NCBI GenBank assembly: GCA_021205635.1
Contig: JAJPXC010000152.1
Coordinates: forward strand, 1 to 64,000
Direction: 5' to 3'
DNA: 64,000 nt
Origin: Bacteroidales bacterium
GTDB taxonomy: Bacteria; Bacteroidota; Bacteroidia; Bacteroidales; Muribaculaceae
How positions within the stretch are numbered: the stretch's first letter is position 1; each line of letters opens with the position of its first letter. Both the position numbers and the translations under genes were made by a program. This document shows, piece after piece, positions 16,646-25,984 of the stretch. Under the pieces are notes generated by a model, which had not been told where the DNA came from, made no database searches, and worked only from the letters and a program-made list of their open reading frames with translations.

Positions 16646-19600
16646 TTAGAATTGAAGGTTAAGACCAAATGCCATAGACCATTGGCTGGGATAAGCACCG
16701 ATGCCGTTTCCGGTCTCGGGATCCATGCCCTTGTAAGGGGTGATAACGGCGAGATTGCGTCCGGCAATGTAGAAGCGGAGTTTCTGAATCTTGTTGTTGA
16801 ACCACTTGGAAGGGCACGTGTAGCCGATCGACACGTTGTCGAGGCGCAGATACCATGCTTTCTCCAAGAAGAAATCGCTATTGGCGGGATCAACGCCCGA
16901 GGTAGACTCCGCCACACCGGGGAGCGTGCCGTTGGGGTTGTCGGGGCGCCAACGCTGCTTCACCACGTCGAGAGCGTTCACGCCGTATGTAATATCCTCG
17001 ATGCCAAAGACGCTTTGCAGCTTCACCTCGTTGATTTTCCAGCCGTTGAAGGTGCCGTAGATGTAGATGTTGGCATCCCAGTTTTTCCAGCGGAAAGTGT
17101 TGTTGATAGAGAAGGGTATCGGGGTGTTGTTGCACAATTTTACGATGTCGGCATCATCGAGCACGCCGTCGGCGCCGCTCTGGCGCAGATATCGTCCTTG
17201 GGAGTCGCGCATGCGCTCACCGTTCTCGTCGTAAACCCAGCTGTACTGATCGAGATAGTAGATAGCGCCGTTGCCCGATTTGGGGAGATGGGCATAGGCC
17301 TGGTTGTTGAGCACGAGGCCACTGGTGCGATATCCGTAGATATTGTCCCATTCCTCCACCCAGCCTTGGTAAACCGAGGGGATGAACTCGGGGTCTCGGG
17401 CGGTGGTGCGGTTGCGGTACACCGAGAGGTTAACGTTGGTTTGCCAAGTGAAGTCGCGGTTGTCGATGTTGTAGCTTGTGATGCTGAAGTCGATACCTTT
17501 CGACTCGTACACGGCCTTGGAATTGTAGTCGATCGTGGTGATCTCGTTATAGCTCATGAGGCTCTTGGAGAGGATTACGTTGCGACGTTTGCGCAGGAAC
17601 GCGTCAATGGTCACTTGCAGGCGGTTGTTGAAGAATCCGGCATCCACGCCGAGGTTCCAGTCGTCGAGAGTCTCCCATTTGAGGTTGGGGTTGCCAAGCT
17701 GGCTCATGCCCATGCCGTTTTGGAGCGAGCCGCCGGGAGCGAAAGCCGAGGGGCTTACCTTGTAGAACGTGTTGGTGCCTGTCAATGATCCGGGGTTGCC
17801 GGTCTGGCCGAAGCCGGCGCGGATTTTCAACTCGTTGAGCCATGTGGCGTTTTGCAGCCAGCTCTCCTGCTTCATTCGCCAAGCGAGCGACACGCCGGGG
17901 AAAGCGCCCCATTGGTGTTTCTTGGAAAAGTTGGACGAGCCGTCAACACGGATGTTGAACGTGGCGATGTAGCGATCCATCAGGGTGTAGTTGACACGGC
18001 CGATGAACGAGGCCATTTCCGAGGCTCCCTTGTAAGAGGAGATGGATGGATTTTCCTGCTGGGAGGTGCCGATGTTGTTCATCAGCGAGCCGTCGGTGGG
18101 GAAATCCTGGGCGATGATACCCATACCGTTCCACGACTGCTTTTTGTACTCCCAACCTGCCATAGCGCTAAGGTCGTGGATGGCGTTGAACGTGTGGTTG
18201 AAGTTGGTGATGATGTTCACCATGTTCATCTGCCAGCGTGCGTTTTGTTTCGACGCCATGCCGTTCATGGAGTACCCCTTCTTGGTTGTGGTGGGGATAT
18301 ATTGGTCATGCTGGGTGTCCTTCATGTCAAAACCACCGTTTACGCGGAACGAGAGGAACGACCAAGGCTTGTAGTCAAGGTAACCAGTAATGAAAAGGTC
18401 GCGGGAGGTTGTCTCGTCGGTGATGTCGAGCAGCGACACGGGATTGGGATAGATGTCGCGGATAGGATTGCCGGAATAGTCGCCATTCTCATCGTATACC
18501 GACACCGTGGGGTTGAACGTCATCGCTGAGTAGATCAGAGCTGAATTGTCCTGTCGGGCATCGCCCAGTGGCACGTCGTTGTACTTGATCTGGGTGAAAC
18601 TGCTCGACACGCCTGCCTTCACTTTCTTTGAGAAAGTTTGGTCGAGGTTTATGCGTCCCGTGACACGATCCATGGAGTTGTTTTTGGCGATGGCCTGGTG
18701 ATCCATGTAGCCCAGGGAGAACAGGTACTGGGTGTTTTGGCTGCCGCCGGTTACCGAGAGGGAATGTTCGGTGAGCACGCCGGTGCGTGTTACCTCGTCG
18801 AGCCAGTCGGTACCGTTGCCAACAAACTCGTCGATCTGACGCTGTGTGTAATATTTCTCGTTGCCGCGGCCAAGTTCGTCGAACACCTGATTTTGGACAG
18901 TCATAAAGTCCTTGGCGTTCATGAATTTGGGCTTGTCCTTGAGCCACTGGAGAGAAACCGAGCCGCTGTAGTTGATAGTGGGCTTGCTCTCGCGGCCTCG
19001 CTTTGTGGTAATCAGGATTACACCACCCGAAGCGTCGGAGCCATAAATCGCGGCAGCCGAGGCATCCTTTAGAATGTCAACCGATTCGATGTCGGCGGGG
19101 TTGAGGTTGATCAGCGAAGTTTCCTTGTCGCCACCGCTATAGGCGGTGCCCGTGGAAAGCGTGGAAGAGGATACTTGAGGCACGCCGTCGATCACAATCA
19201 GGGGTTGCTGGCCGCTCAGGCCGCCGCGGATTGAGATATTGATGGCTCCACCGGGGTTGGCCGAACTTTGGGTGATGTTCATGCCGGCCGCGCGGCCGCG
19301 GAGCATGGTTCCAAGCGACTCGGAAGCGGCTGAGGGGAGCTGGTCGGCCTTGACCGTTGAGACGGCTCCCGAAAGGGTGCTTTTCTTTTGGGTGCCGTAG
19401 CCTACGACCACTACCTCGTCGAGCATCTTGTCGTTCTCTTGAAGCACGAAGGTCATCTCGGCTGACGCGGTTTTTTCCTGCGACAGGTAGCCAACGTATG
19501 ACACCTGCACAACGGCCTTGGGTGCTACGTTCGAAAGGGTGAACTCGCCGTTGATATCGGTAGCCACGCCTATCGGTTGGCCTTTCACTTTCACCGAAGC

Positions 19601-19729
19601 GCCGATCAGAGGGTCGCCATCGCTACCCGAAACGGTGCCGTGCACGGTGATGTTCTGGGCTTGTGCCGGGGCGAACCCCAGCGCCAGCGACAGAGCGAAT
19701 ATACTAAATTTTGCTACTATATTTTTCAT
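16646..19729 (-). CDS. SusC/RagA-type TonB-dependent transporter
   Basis: 1027-aa outer-membrane beta-barrel. A signal peptide (to about residue 24, APAQAQN) is followed by a carboxypeptidase-like domain (TVHGTVSGSDGDPLIGASVKV to FVLQEND), a TonB-box region MLDEVVVVGYGTQKKSTLSG, a plug containing SIRGGLSGQQPLIVIDGVPQ and YGSDASGGVILITTKRG, and a barrel that ends SQWSMAFGLNLQF with the terminal Phe. It pairs with SusD to import galactan oligosaccharides. The gene lies 14 bases behind the SusE/F-like gene. Confidence 0.96.
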   Translation of the reverse strand: MKNIVAKFSIFALSLALGFAPAQAQNITVHGTVSGSDGDPLIGASVKVKGQPIGVATDINGEFTLSNVAPKAVVQVSYVGYLSQEKTASAEMTFVLQENDKMLDEVVVVGYGTQKKSTLSGAVSTVKADQLPSAASESLGTMLRGRAAGMNITQSSANPGGAINISIRGGLSGQQPLIVIDGVPQVSSSTLSTGTAYSGGDKETSLINLNPADIESVDILKDASAAAIYGSDASGGVILITTKRGRESKPTINYSGSVSLQWLKDKPKFMNAKDFMTVQNQVFDELGRGNEKYYTQRQIDEFVGNGTDWLDEVTRTGVLTEHSLSVTGGSQNTQYLFSLGYMDHQAIAKNNSMDRVTGRINLDQTFSKKVKAGVSSSFTQIKYNDVPLGDARQDNSALIYSAMTFNPTVSVYDENGDYSGNPIRDIYPNPVSLLDITDETTSRDLFITGYLDYKPWSFLSFRVNGGFDMKDTQHDQYIPTTTKKGYSMNGMASKQNARWQMNMVNIITNFNHTFNAIHDLSAMAGWEYKKQSWNGMGIIAQDFPTDGSLMNNIGTSQQENPSISSYKGASEMASFIGRVNYTLMDRYIATFNIRVDGSSNFSKKHQWGAFPGVSLAWRMKQESWLQNATWLNELKIRAGFGQTGNPGSLTGTNTFYKVSPSAFAPGGSLQNGMGMSQLGNPNLKWETLDDWNLGVDAGFFNNRLQVTIDAFLRKRRNVILSKSLMSYNEITTIDYNSKAVYESKGIDFSITSYNIDNRDFTWQTNVNLSVYRNRTTARDPEFIPSVYQGWVEEWDNIYGYRTSGLVLNNQAYAHLPKSGNGAIYYLDQYSWVYDENGERMRDSQGRYLRQSGADGVLDDADIVKLCNNTPIPFSINNTFRWKNWDANIYIYGTFNGWKINEVKLQSVFGIEDITYGVNALDVVKQRWRPDNPNGTLPGVAESTSGVDPANSDFFLEKAWYLRLDNVSIGYTCPSKWFNNKIQKLRFYIAGRNLAVITPYKGMDPETGNGIGAYPSQWSMAFGLNLQF

Positions 19730-19743
19730 GATTGGAATGCGGT

Positions 19744-21096
19744 TTAATTGGCTTTACGAATAGTTGCCCACCACTCAGTGGAGTCGAAGGTAACGAGCAC
19801 TTTCCCGGAGTAATCGGTGCGGAACGCACAGCAGGCGCCGGTAGCCGATTCAAACCACCATTGTCCGGCGGCGTCGGCTCGGAACACGCGTGCCCAGCCA
19901 TCGGTGTAGAAATAATACTGGATATCGCCCGAATAGCCTGAGACAATCTCGGTGGTCATCTCGTAGCGGCCGGGAGCTACCTGGGTCATGTAGTCGAGGG
20001 GAGCTCCCCAGTCGCCGAACACGAACCCTGTACCCGAGAGCAACAGTTGCTCGGTGACACCAGGCTCGGCCTCAAGCGGAGCGATAGAGTAGCAATGGTT
20101 GGCGATGTCAATCCACACGTAGTAGTAACCGGCTTTCTCAATCACGACAGGTACCACATATCCGTTCTTGTTCAACAGCTTGGAGCTGACGAAGGGGCTT
20201 GCGCCAAACAAGTCGCCGTCCAAGCTCTTGGTTGGGGTAAAGTAGAGTTGTGTGCCGTCCGTGGGAGCGTAAAGCTTGCAAATGTAGGTGTAGTTGACAG
20301 GCTCGCCGTCGGAGTAGGACGGATCCATGAAATGATAGTATCCGTTGAGGTAATCGCTCTCGTTCTCGGTGGCGATAACGGCGTACATCTGGTCGTAGAG
20401 GTCGATGGGATCCTCTTCCTCGGCCAGCATCACCACCACATCAACATCGAGCGCGAGGCAGTTGTCGGAAGCGTCGGTGAAAGCCAAATGAGCCGGGAAA
20501 GTACCCGCGGAGGTGAAATCGATTGAACGGGTAATTGTGGAGGCTTTGCCAGTCAACTCGATCGTTTCATTATAAGCGATGTCGGGGATGGAAATAACAG
20601 CTGAGGTCAACGCGCGGTCGTCCTCCACGCCCAGCGACAGTTCCCATACCCCCTTTGCCAGGTCAGGCTCGAAATCCACGCTCACTTGCGCGGGAAGTTC
20701 GGTAACTGTCCATGGGGCTGTAACGTCGGGAGCGAAAGTAAGGTCAACACTGCGCTCGGAGGTGTTACCGTGAGTGTCGGTCACTTTCACCAAGAGCACT
20801 TGCGGAAAAGTGGCGTCGGTGGGCACCGACATCTGCCACGAGTAGTTGAACACTGTGGGTTCGCCTTTAGGGATAATGGTCTTTGACACGCCCCAAGCGT
20901 CGCAGGAGATGTCGATACGGGAGATGCCTGTGTAAGTCGACACCTGTCCCTCTACCCACACCGCGTCGCCGGGATATGTGGCTATCTCCTCAAGCTCGGT
21001 GTAGAGACCCGGAGCGTCCTTGTCGTGGTCGTCGCAGGCCGCGGTGACAATCAGCAAGGAAGTAATGGCCAACGTGCTTAATGATTTGAGTTTCAT
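19744..21096 (-). CDS. SusE/SusF-like surface lipoprotein
   Basis: 450 aa with a lipobox leader (LLIVTAAC, Cys about residue 20) followed by acidic DDHDKD, which resembles the surface-export signal. Two or more beta-sandwich segments follow (GDAVWVEGQVSTYTGISRID; VSVDFEPDLAKGVWELSLGVED). The C-terminal third repeats PTKSLDGDLFGASPFVSS and YYVWIDIANHCYSIAPLE, in the style of SusE/SusF carbohydrate-binding domains, with an aromatic WAR...WW stretch. It probably captures galactan at the cell surface. It sits between the DUF5107 gene and susC. Confidence 0.75.
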   Translation of the reverse strand: MKLKSLSTLAITSLLIVTAACDDHDKDAPGLYTELEEIATYPGDAVWVEGQVSTYTGISRIDISCDAWGVSKTIIPKGEPTVFNYSWQMSVPTDATFPQVLLVKVTDTHGNTSERSVDLTFAPDVTAPWTVTELPAQVSVDFEPDLAKGVWELSLGVEDDRALTSAVISIPDIAYNETIELTGKASTITRSIDFTSAGTFPAHLAFTDASDNCLALDVDVVVMLAEEEDPIDLYDQMYAVIATENESDYLNGYYHFMDPSYSDGEPVNYTYICKLYAPTDGTQLYFTPTKSLDGDLFGASPFVSSKLLNKNGYVVPVVIEKAGYYYVWIDIANHCYSIAPLEAEPGVTEQLLLSGTGFVFGDWGAPLDYMTQVAPGRYEMTTEIVSGYSGDIQYYFYTDGWARVFRADAAGQWWFESATGACCAFRTDYSGKVLVTFDSTEWWATIRKAN

Positions 21097-21119
21097 GTGT
21101 ATATACTGATTAAAGATTT

Positions 21120-24100
21120 CTAAGAAATGGCCACTTCCTCCTCTTGAAGCTTGGAAGAGAAGTCGATGAAAGTGGAGAACGCGTAGATACCGTTGTGATT
21201 ATGGTTGATAGCGTCGGCATCGGTGAGGAACTGGCGGGCTTTCTCCTCGTTGCCCATGCCGAATTGCCCCAATGCCATCATATAACGACAATGCACTTGA
21301 TTGGCGGCGTTGAGGTCGTTATCCCAGATCAACAGATCGGGAAGGGATACCGCGAAGTAGTCGGGCTTGCAATCGTCGAACACGTGTTTCTCGCCGTAAG
21401 CGATCAAGCGGTTGAAACGGGAGCGAGCGGCATCCTCGTTGCCAAGGGCGCGCTCACACATCGCTGCATAGAACAACTTGTCGGGAGCGGCGTCGTTGTA
21501 GTAAAGAGCGGCGGCAGGCTCCATCGGGGCCTCGGTGCCAAGTTGCCAATGCTTGCGAGCCTCCGGGGTATCGCCTTTGAGTTCATAAGCCAAGCCCAGC
21601 AGGTAGTGGAAATCGTTGTCGAGGGCGCCGTAGAGTTTGCCCTCTCCAAGGTGATGAGGATACACCAAGCACTCTTTCAGCAACGCTATGGCCTCCTGGG
21701 GACGGTTTTGGAGGATGGCTTGCTTGGCAAGTTCAACACGGCACAACTGGTACTGAGCGGGCACCTTTCCCTCGCCGCCTTCCCAGGGGTGGAAGATATG
21801 GCCGTCAAGGGCTTTCATCGCCTCGCTGTAATTCCCGGTAAAGTTGAGCAGGGTGATCAACTCCAGCAACAAATCGTCGCGGCTGGATACCAGTTTGGGA
21901 TATTTCCGCAAGCGCTCCAGACGCTCTGCGTGGCTGCGGTTAAGACGTTTGTAAAGCTGGTCAAGCTCCATGAGCACCCGGCCATCGGTTTCGTCAAGGG
22001 AGAAAGCTCTCTCCATGAGCTCAACGGCACGGGTGTGGTCGTTGAGCTTGTTGAAGGTCGCAAGGGCCAGGTTGCGCCACACGGTGGGGAATGACGGGTC
22101 GAGTTGCGCCGATTTCTCCCAAAGCTGGATTGCGAGCTTGTACTGCCGCTTGTCATAATAAAGGTTGCCGAGGTAATACGGAGCGCGGGCATCCTGGGGG
22201 TTGATCTCCATCGCCTTGCGCAGCGCCAGCACGGCCTCCAACCGGGTGGGAAAACAGTAATCGGGAGCTACCGTCGCGGCTTCCTCATACAGGCGTTCCG
22301 AGCCTGTAATGTCACCGGCAAGGTGCATGCACCAAGCCATATAGTAGCGCGTCATCGGGGTGATGGCACCCTCATCTATGGCCATTTGCCAGATGTTGAA
22401 CGCGTCCTTATGAGCGCCGGCGGCGCAATAGTCGAGAGCCAGTTGGTCGTAATCGTTGGCGTCGCGACGCATCATCTCTTTCATGAGATCGTATTGTTCC
22501 AATTCGTAGAGGCAACCGAAGTTGAAGGGATCCAAATCCAGCGACTCCTTGGCCAAGGCGGTGGCCTCCTCGTCACGGCCGAGGCGACGAAGGATGTTCA
22601 CCTTAAGCGAGCGTCCTTGGTGGTTGTGCCAGTTGCGGATGAGGGAGCGGTCCACTTCATAGAGGGCGTCTTCGAGGTTGTCCTTGCCAGCCGAGATTTG
22701 GGCGCATGCGAGGTAACCGGCATCTTGCCATGCGGCATTCCAAGTGGATTTGTAGAACCAGTCGTAGGCTTCGTCCATACGTCCTTGGAATTTCAGTGCC
22801 ACACCTAGATTAAACAGCGGCTCGCCGTCGTAGGGGTTGGGGTTGCGCTTCATCAGCACTTTGACGGCCTTTCGCAAATATTTCTCGGCCTTTTCGAAGC
22901 GACCCTTGCGTATATACCACAGGCCAAGGGCGTTGTTGCAGCGCACGTCGTTGGGGTCACGGCGCAACCCCTCCTCGTAGTATTCCACGGGGTTAAAGGT
23001 GGCGTGGCGGTACTGCTCGAGATGCAACCCCGTGAGGAAAAGTTGCTCCACGGTTTTGATCTCGTCGGGGCGCAGGGCAGCCTCGGCGGCGTCGGGAATG
23101 GGGCGCACCTCATCAGGCTCGGCATGCCAAGAGAGCAGCACCTTGCCCGTCGTGTCGGTAACGACGACGTTGAGGGTGCTCCACGGGGCTTTCCCCACGT
23201 TGATCACCTCGTCGAACAGCAATTCGGGCGACATCATCATGGGTTGGTCGTACAGGGTTGCTCCATCGTCGGTCGTAACGGCAACATTGACTGTGAGTTG
23301 CGATGTGGCAAACAGTTTGAGATTAACCCGATCCTTGCCGGCCGGGTCAATGTTGAGAAGAATGTCTTGTGACGCATTCTTCACAACGCCCAATTCGCGG
23401 TAAGGGAGGAAATACTGCTTGAACGACTTCTCCTCGTAAGGCATCAGCCAAGTGAAGTCGGGCTGGTTTTCGGTGTACACGCCAGCCATCAACTCGATAT
23501 AGGGACCGTCGTTGTCGGTGAGGTTGCGATCCCAGGCACGCCCGAAATCGCCGTTACCCCATGTCCACTGCTTTTTGCCGGGCGACACATGGTGGTTGGC
23601 CACATGGAGCATGCCGGCGCGGGTGTCATTCTCATAGCCGCCCTCGAAGTTGTACTTGGAATTGACGGCCATATAGCTCGTGGGCACCTTGATGTTGCGG
23701 TAATTGCTGATGTCCACACCCTTAGAATAGTCCATTTTGTAGTACGTGCCCGTGGCGATGGGGAAAGAGCTGACAGCGCGTTTGCCGTGGTCGAATACGG
23801 CGTTGACATCGGCGGGGAACACGCTTTGGTAGTCGTCGTTGACCGCCACGGCGGGGTTGGCCCACCACAAGAAAGTTTGCGGCAACGGCGTAGGATTGTA
23901 CAACACGCCCTTGATCTCCAAGTAGGCCTTAAGGGGGTAAAGCGTGAAGCCAGCCATCCCTTTTTGGGAGAACATTCGCTCACGCTCGTTGACCCAAACC
24001 GTCACGGAGCCGTCCTCGTTCTCCTCGATCGCCGAGTCGACCGGCAAGAAGGTGGAGGGACGATGGTGCTGGGGCCAGTTGAACTCGATGCCTCCCGAGA

Positions 24101-24425
24101 TCCATGGGCCAGCGAGTCCCACCAAAGCGGGCTTGATCACATGGTTGTAGTAGATGAAATGGCGCTCCTTGATTTTGTCGTAGGCCATCTGAACGCGTCC
24201 GCCCAATTCGGGGAGGATCATCACTTTCAGGTATTCGTTCTCAAGCCAGATGGCGTTGTACTCTACATCGGTTTTCTCGTCGGCGATCGACTCGATTACC
24301 GGGTAGGGATAAACCACCCCGCTTGAGCCTTGATATACACGTTTCTCAAGGAATATAGGGTTTTTCTCCGGTGTCCCCGGAAGGTAGGTGGGAATAACCA
24401 CCTTTTCTCTCCATGCTTTTACCAT
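21120..24425 (-). CDS. DUF5107 domain plus TPR repeat protein, cytosolic
   Basis: 1101 aa with no signal peptide. Residues about 40-345 match DUF5107 (WLENEYLKVMILPELGGRVQ, GPWISGGIEFNWPQHHRPST, WWANPAVAVNDDYQ), which resembles the galactose-mutarotase-like beta-sandwich. From about residue 450 tandem TPRs follow (ALGLWYIRKGRFEKAEKYLR, NLGVALKFQGRMDEAYDWFY and further copies to the end). Such proteins often sit in polysaccharide loci, but the reaction is not established. Its ATG overlaps the last base of the porter stop codon (TGATGG), so the two are tightly coupled. A role in handling intracellular galactosides or as an assembly scaffold is inference. Confidence 0.8.
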   Translation of the reverse strand: MVKAWREKVVIPTYLPGTPEKNPIFLEKRVYQGSSGVVYPYPVIESIADEKTDVEYNAIWLENEYLKVMILPELGGRVQMAYDKIKERHFIYYNHVIKPALVGLAGPWISGGIEFNWPQHHRPSTFLPVDSAIEENEDGSVTVWVNERERMFSQKGMAGFTLYPLKAYLEIKGVLYNPTPLPQTFLWWANPAVAVNDDYQSVFPADVNAVFDHGKRAVSSFPIATGTYYKMDYSKGVDISNYRNIKVPTSYMAVNSKYNFEGGYENDTRAGMLHVANHHVSPGKKQWTWGNGDFGRAWDRNLTDNDGPYIELMAGVYTENQPDFTWLMPYEEKSFKQYFLPYRELGVVKNASQDILLNIDPAGKDRVNLKLFATSQLTVNVAVTTDDGATLYDQPMMMSPELLFDEVINVGKAPWSTLNVVVTDTTGKVLLSWHAEPDEVRPIPDAAEAALRPDEIKTVEQLFLTGLHLEQYRHATFNPVEYYEEGLRRDPNDVRCNNALGLWYIRKGRFEKAEKYLRKAVKVLMKRNPNPYDGEPLFNLGVALKFQGRMDEAYDWFYKSTWNAAWQDAGYLACAQISAGKDNLEDALYEVDRSLIRNWHNHQGRSLKVNILRRLGRDEEATALAKESLDLDPFNFGCLYELEQYDLMKEMMRRDANDYDQLALDYCAAGAHKDAFNIWQMAIDEGAITPMTRYYMAWCMHLAGDITGSERLYEEAATVAPDYCFPTRLEAVLALRKAMEINPQDARAPYYLGNLYYDKRQYKLAIQLWEKSAQLDPSFPTVWRNLALATFNKLNDHTRAVELMERAFSLDETDGRVLMELDQLYKRLNRSHAERLERLRKYPKLVSSRDDLLLELITLLNFTGNYSEAMKALDGHIFHPWEGGEGKVPAQYQLCRVELAKQAILQNRPQEAIALLKECLVYPHHLGEGKLYGALDNDFHYLLGLAYELKGDTPEARKHWQLGTEAPMEPAAALYYNDAAPDKLFYAAMCERALGNEDAARSRFNRLIAYGEKHVFDDCKPDYFAVSLPDLLIWDNDLNAANQVHCRYMMALGQFGMGNEEKARQFLTDADAINHNHNGIYAFSTFIDFSSKLQEEEVAIS

Positions 24426-25810
24426 CAGGAAATAGTTTTAATCGTGGAAGTCTGTTTAGAAATTAATTGAGATTCAAGTTCCTCAAGGCTCTTGCCTTTG
24501 GTCTCGGGGAGTTTGCGCCAGAAGAATAGGAAGCCAGCACCGCAAATACCGGCGTACACCCAGAAGGTGCCTCCCGTCGAAAGGGCTGCGTTGAGGAAGG
24601 GGAAGGTATAGGTTAACAAGCAACTTGCGACCCACAAGGCAAACGTGCCGGTGGCGATGGCCACGGCCCTCACCTTGTTGGGGAAAATTTCGGAAAGCAG
24701 TACCCAGGTCACGGGACCTAGCGACATGGCGTAGCAAGCGATCGCCAATACCACCATCACCACCATCACGATGCCGCTCAGGTGCATGTGGTAACAACCG
24801 CCGAGGATGCCGTAGATTATAGCCAACCCGCCTGCACCAATCAGCATCAGTGCGCGACGACCCAAGCGGTCGACCGTGTAGATGGCCACAAAGGTGAACA
24901 CTAAGTTGGCGATACCCGTTACGACGATGTTGATGAAGGTATTATCCACGTCGTATCCGGCCGATTGGAAAATCTCTTGGGCATAGTTGAAGATAACGTT
25001 GGTGCCGCACCATTGTTGGAACATGGCCACCACGACGCCTATTATGAGCACCAACCGGTAGGGACGGCTGAACAGCACTTTCAACCCGCCCCGCTCCTGG
25101 GTGTTGGCAGAGGTTGATTGGTAGTTATCGCACTCCGTTTGGGCATAGTGCTCCCCACCGATGCGACTAAGGATGGCCTTAGCCTCATCATAACGGCCTT
25201 TCATAAACAGCCAGCGAGGGCTTTCGGGGATAAAGAGGGCCAATAGGAAGAAGGCGATCGAGGGGACGGCCGCGGCCCAGAACATCCAGCGCCACGCCAT
25301 GTGGATATTCCACTGCATGTCGTCGCTCACCAATAACCAATTGACGATTTGAGCGGCAAAAATGCCAATGACGATGGTCAATTGATTGAGCGACACCAAC
25401 TTGCCGCGAATATGGGGAGGAGCCACCTCAGCGATGTACATCGGCGACAAGCCAGAGGCGATACCGATAGCCACGCCACCGAGGAATCTCACGGTCAAGA
25501 ATGCGCCAAAAGCGTCAAAAGCGCCAGTGCCGTAGGCGGTGAATCCGAATATCAAGGCCGACACTATCAACAGCTTCTTGCGCCCGATGCGATCGGCAAC
25601 GTTACCGGCGGTAACGGCTCCGATCAAGCAGCCCGCCAAGGCGATACTCATGGCCAAGCCCTGCATCGCGGGAACGGATGCTATGCCGAAAAACTGCTCG
25701 TAGAAGATTTTGGCGCCTCCTATCACTACCCAATCGTAGCCGAAGAGCAGTCCGCCCATGGCCGACACGATGCAGATGAAGTAGATGAAACGACGGTTGT
25801 ACTGGTTCAT
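24425..25810 (-). CDS. MFS sugar porter (sugar:H+ symporter family)
   Basis: 461-aa inner-membrane transporter of 12 helices. Family signatures: GGLLFGYDWVVIGG in helix 1, the loop motif DRIGRKKLL, FLGGVAIGIASGLSPMYIAEVAPPHIRGK, the central PESPRWLF, a second DRLGRRALML and the C-terminal PETKGKSLEELE. In this operon, ahead of galK and GH35, galactose is the likely substrate; xylose/arabinose porters look alike, so this is contextual. It is the promoter-proximal gene, preceded by a TAATTTTG -7 box and the shared operator. Confidence 0.88.
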   Translation of the reverse strand: MNQYNRRFIYFICIVSAMGGLLFGYDWVVIGGAKIFYEQFFGIASVPAMQGLAMSIALAGCLIGAVTAGNVADRIGRKKLLIVSALIFGFTAYGTGAFDAFGAFLTVRFLGGVAIGIASGLSPMYIAEVAPPHIRGKLVSLNQLTIVIGIFAAQIVNWLLVSDDMQWNIHMAWRWMFWAAAVPSIAFFLLALFIPESPRWLFMKGRYDEAKAILSRIGGEHYAQTECDNYQSTSANTQERGGLKVLFSRPYRLVLIIGVVVAMFQQWCGTNVIFNYAQEIFQSAGYDVDNTFINIVVTGIANLVFTFVAIYTVDRLGRRALMLIGAGGLAIIYGILGGCYHMHLSGIVMVVMVVLAIACYAMSLGPVTWVLLSEIFPNKVRAVAIATGTFALWVASCLLTYTFPFLNAALSTGGTFWVYAGICGAGFLFFWRKLPETKGKSLEELESQLISKQTSTIKTIS

Positions 25811-25835
25811 GTGATGAGATTCTAAGATTATGATG

Positions 25836-25902
25836 CAAAATTAACGCGTAAAAATGCCGCTTGCAATGGATAAAATAATTGTTTGCATGGACAATCTTAC
25901 GA
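25836..25902 (-). promoter_or_regulatory. promoter of the galactan operon with proposed AraC operator (site C)
   Basis: The minus-strand -7 box TAATTTTG is at 25836-25843. Upstream are two half-sites written on the plus strand as ATGGATA (25866) and ATGGACAATCTTACGA (25887-25902), exactly 21 bases apart. The first half-site begins 23 bases from the -7 box, the same as at 32,5xx and 37,1xx. No -33 TTTG is present, which fits an activator-dependent promoter. Confidence 0.75.
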
Positions 25903-25915
25903 TGTCCCCTGAACG

Positions 25916-25946
25916 GCGACTGCCTGGCATCACGCCAGGCAGTCGC
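25916..25946 (-). terminator. hairpin after the GH53 gene
   Basis: A 13-bp stem, GCGACTGCCTGGC with GCCAGGCAGTCGC, around ATCAC, 39 bases past the GH53 stop. There is no clear U-tract on the minus strand; it also separates this unit from site C. Confidence 0.6.
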
Positions 25947-25984
25947 GAGGATTCAAGGTACAACATTTCTAATCTATATCTATA

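Noticed and set aside
15470..17788. 772-aa plus-strand reading frame opposite susD/susC
   Set aside because: Long only because GC-rich codons on the other strand avoid stops; susC and susD motifs are unambiguous.
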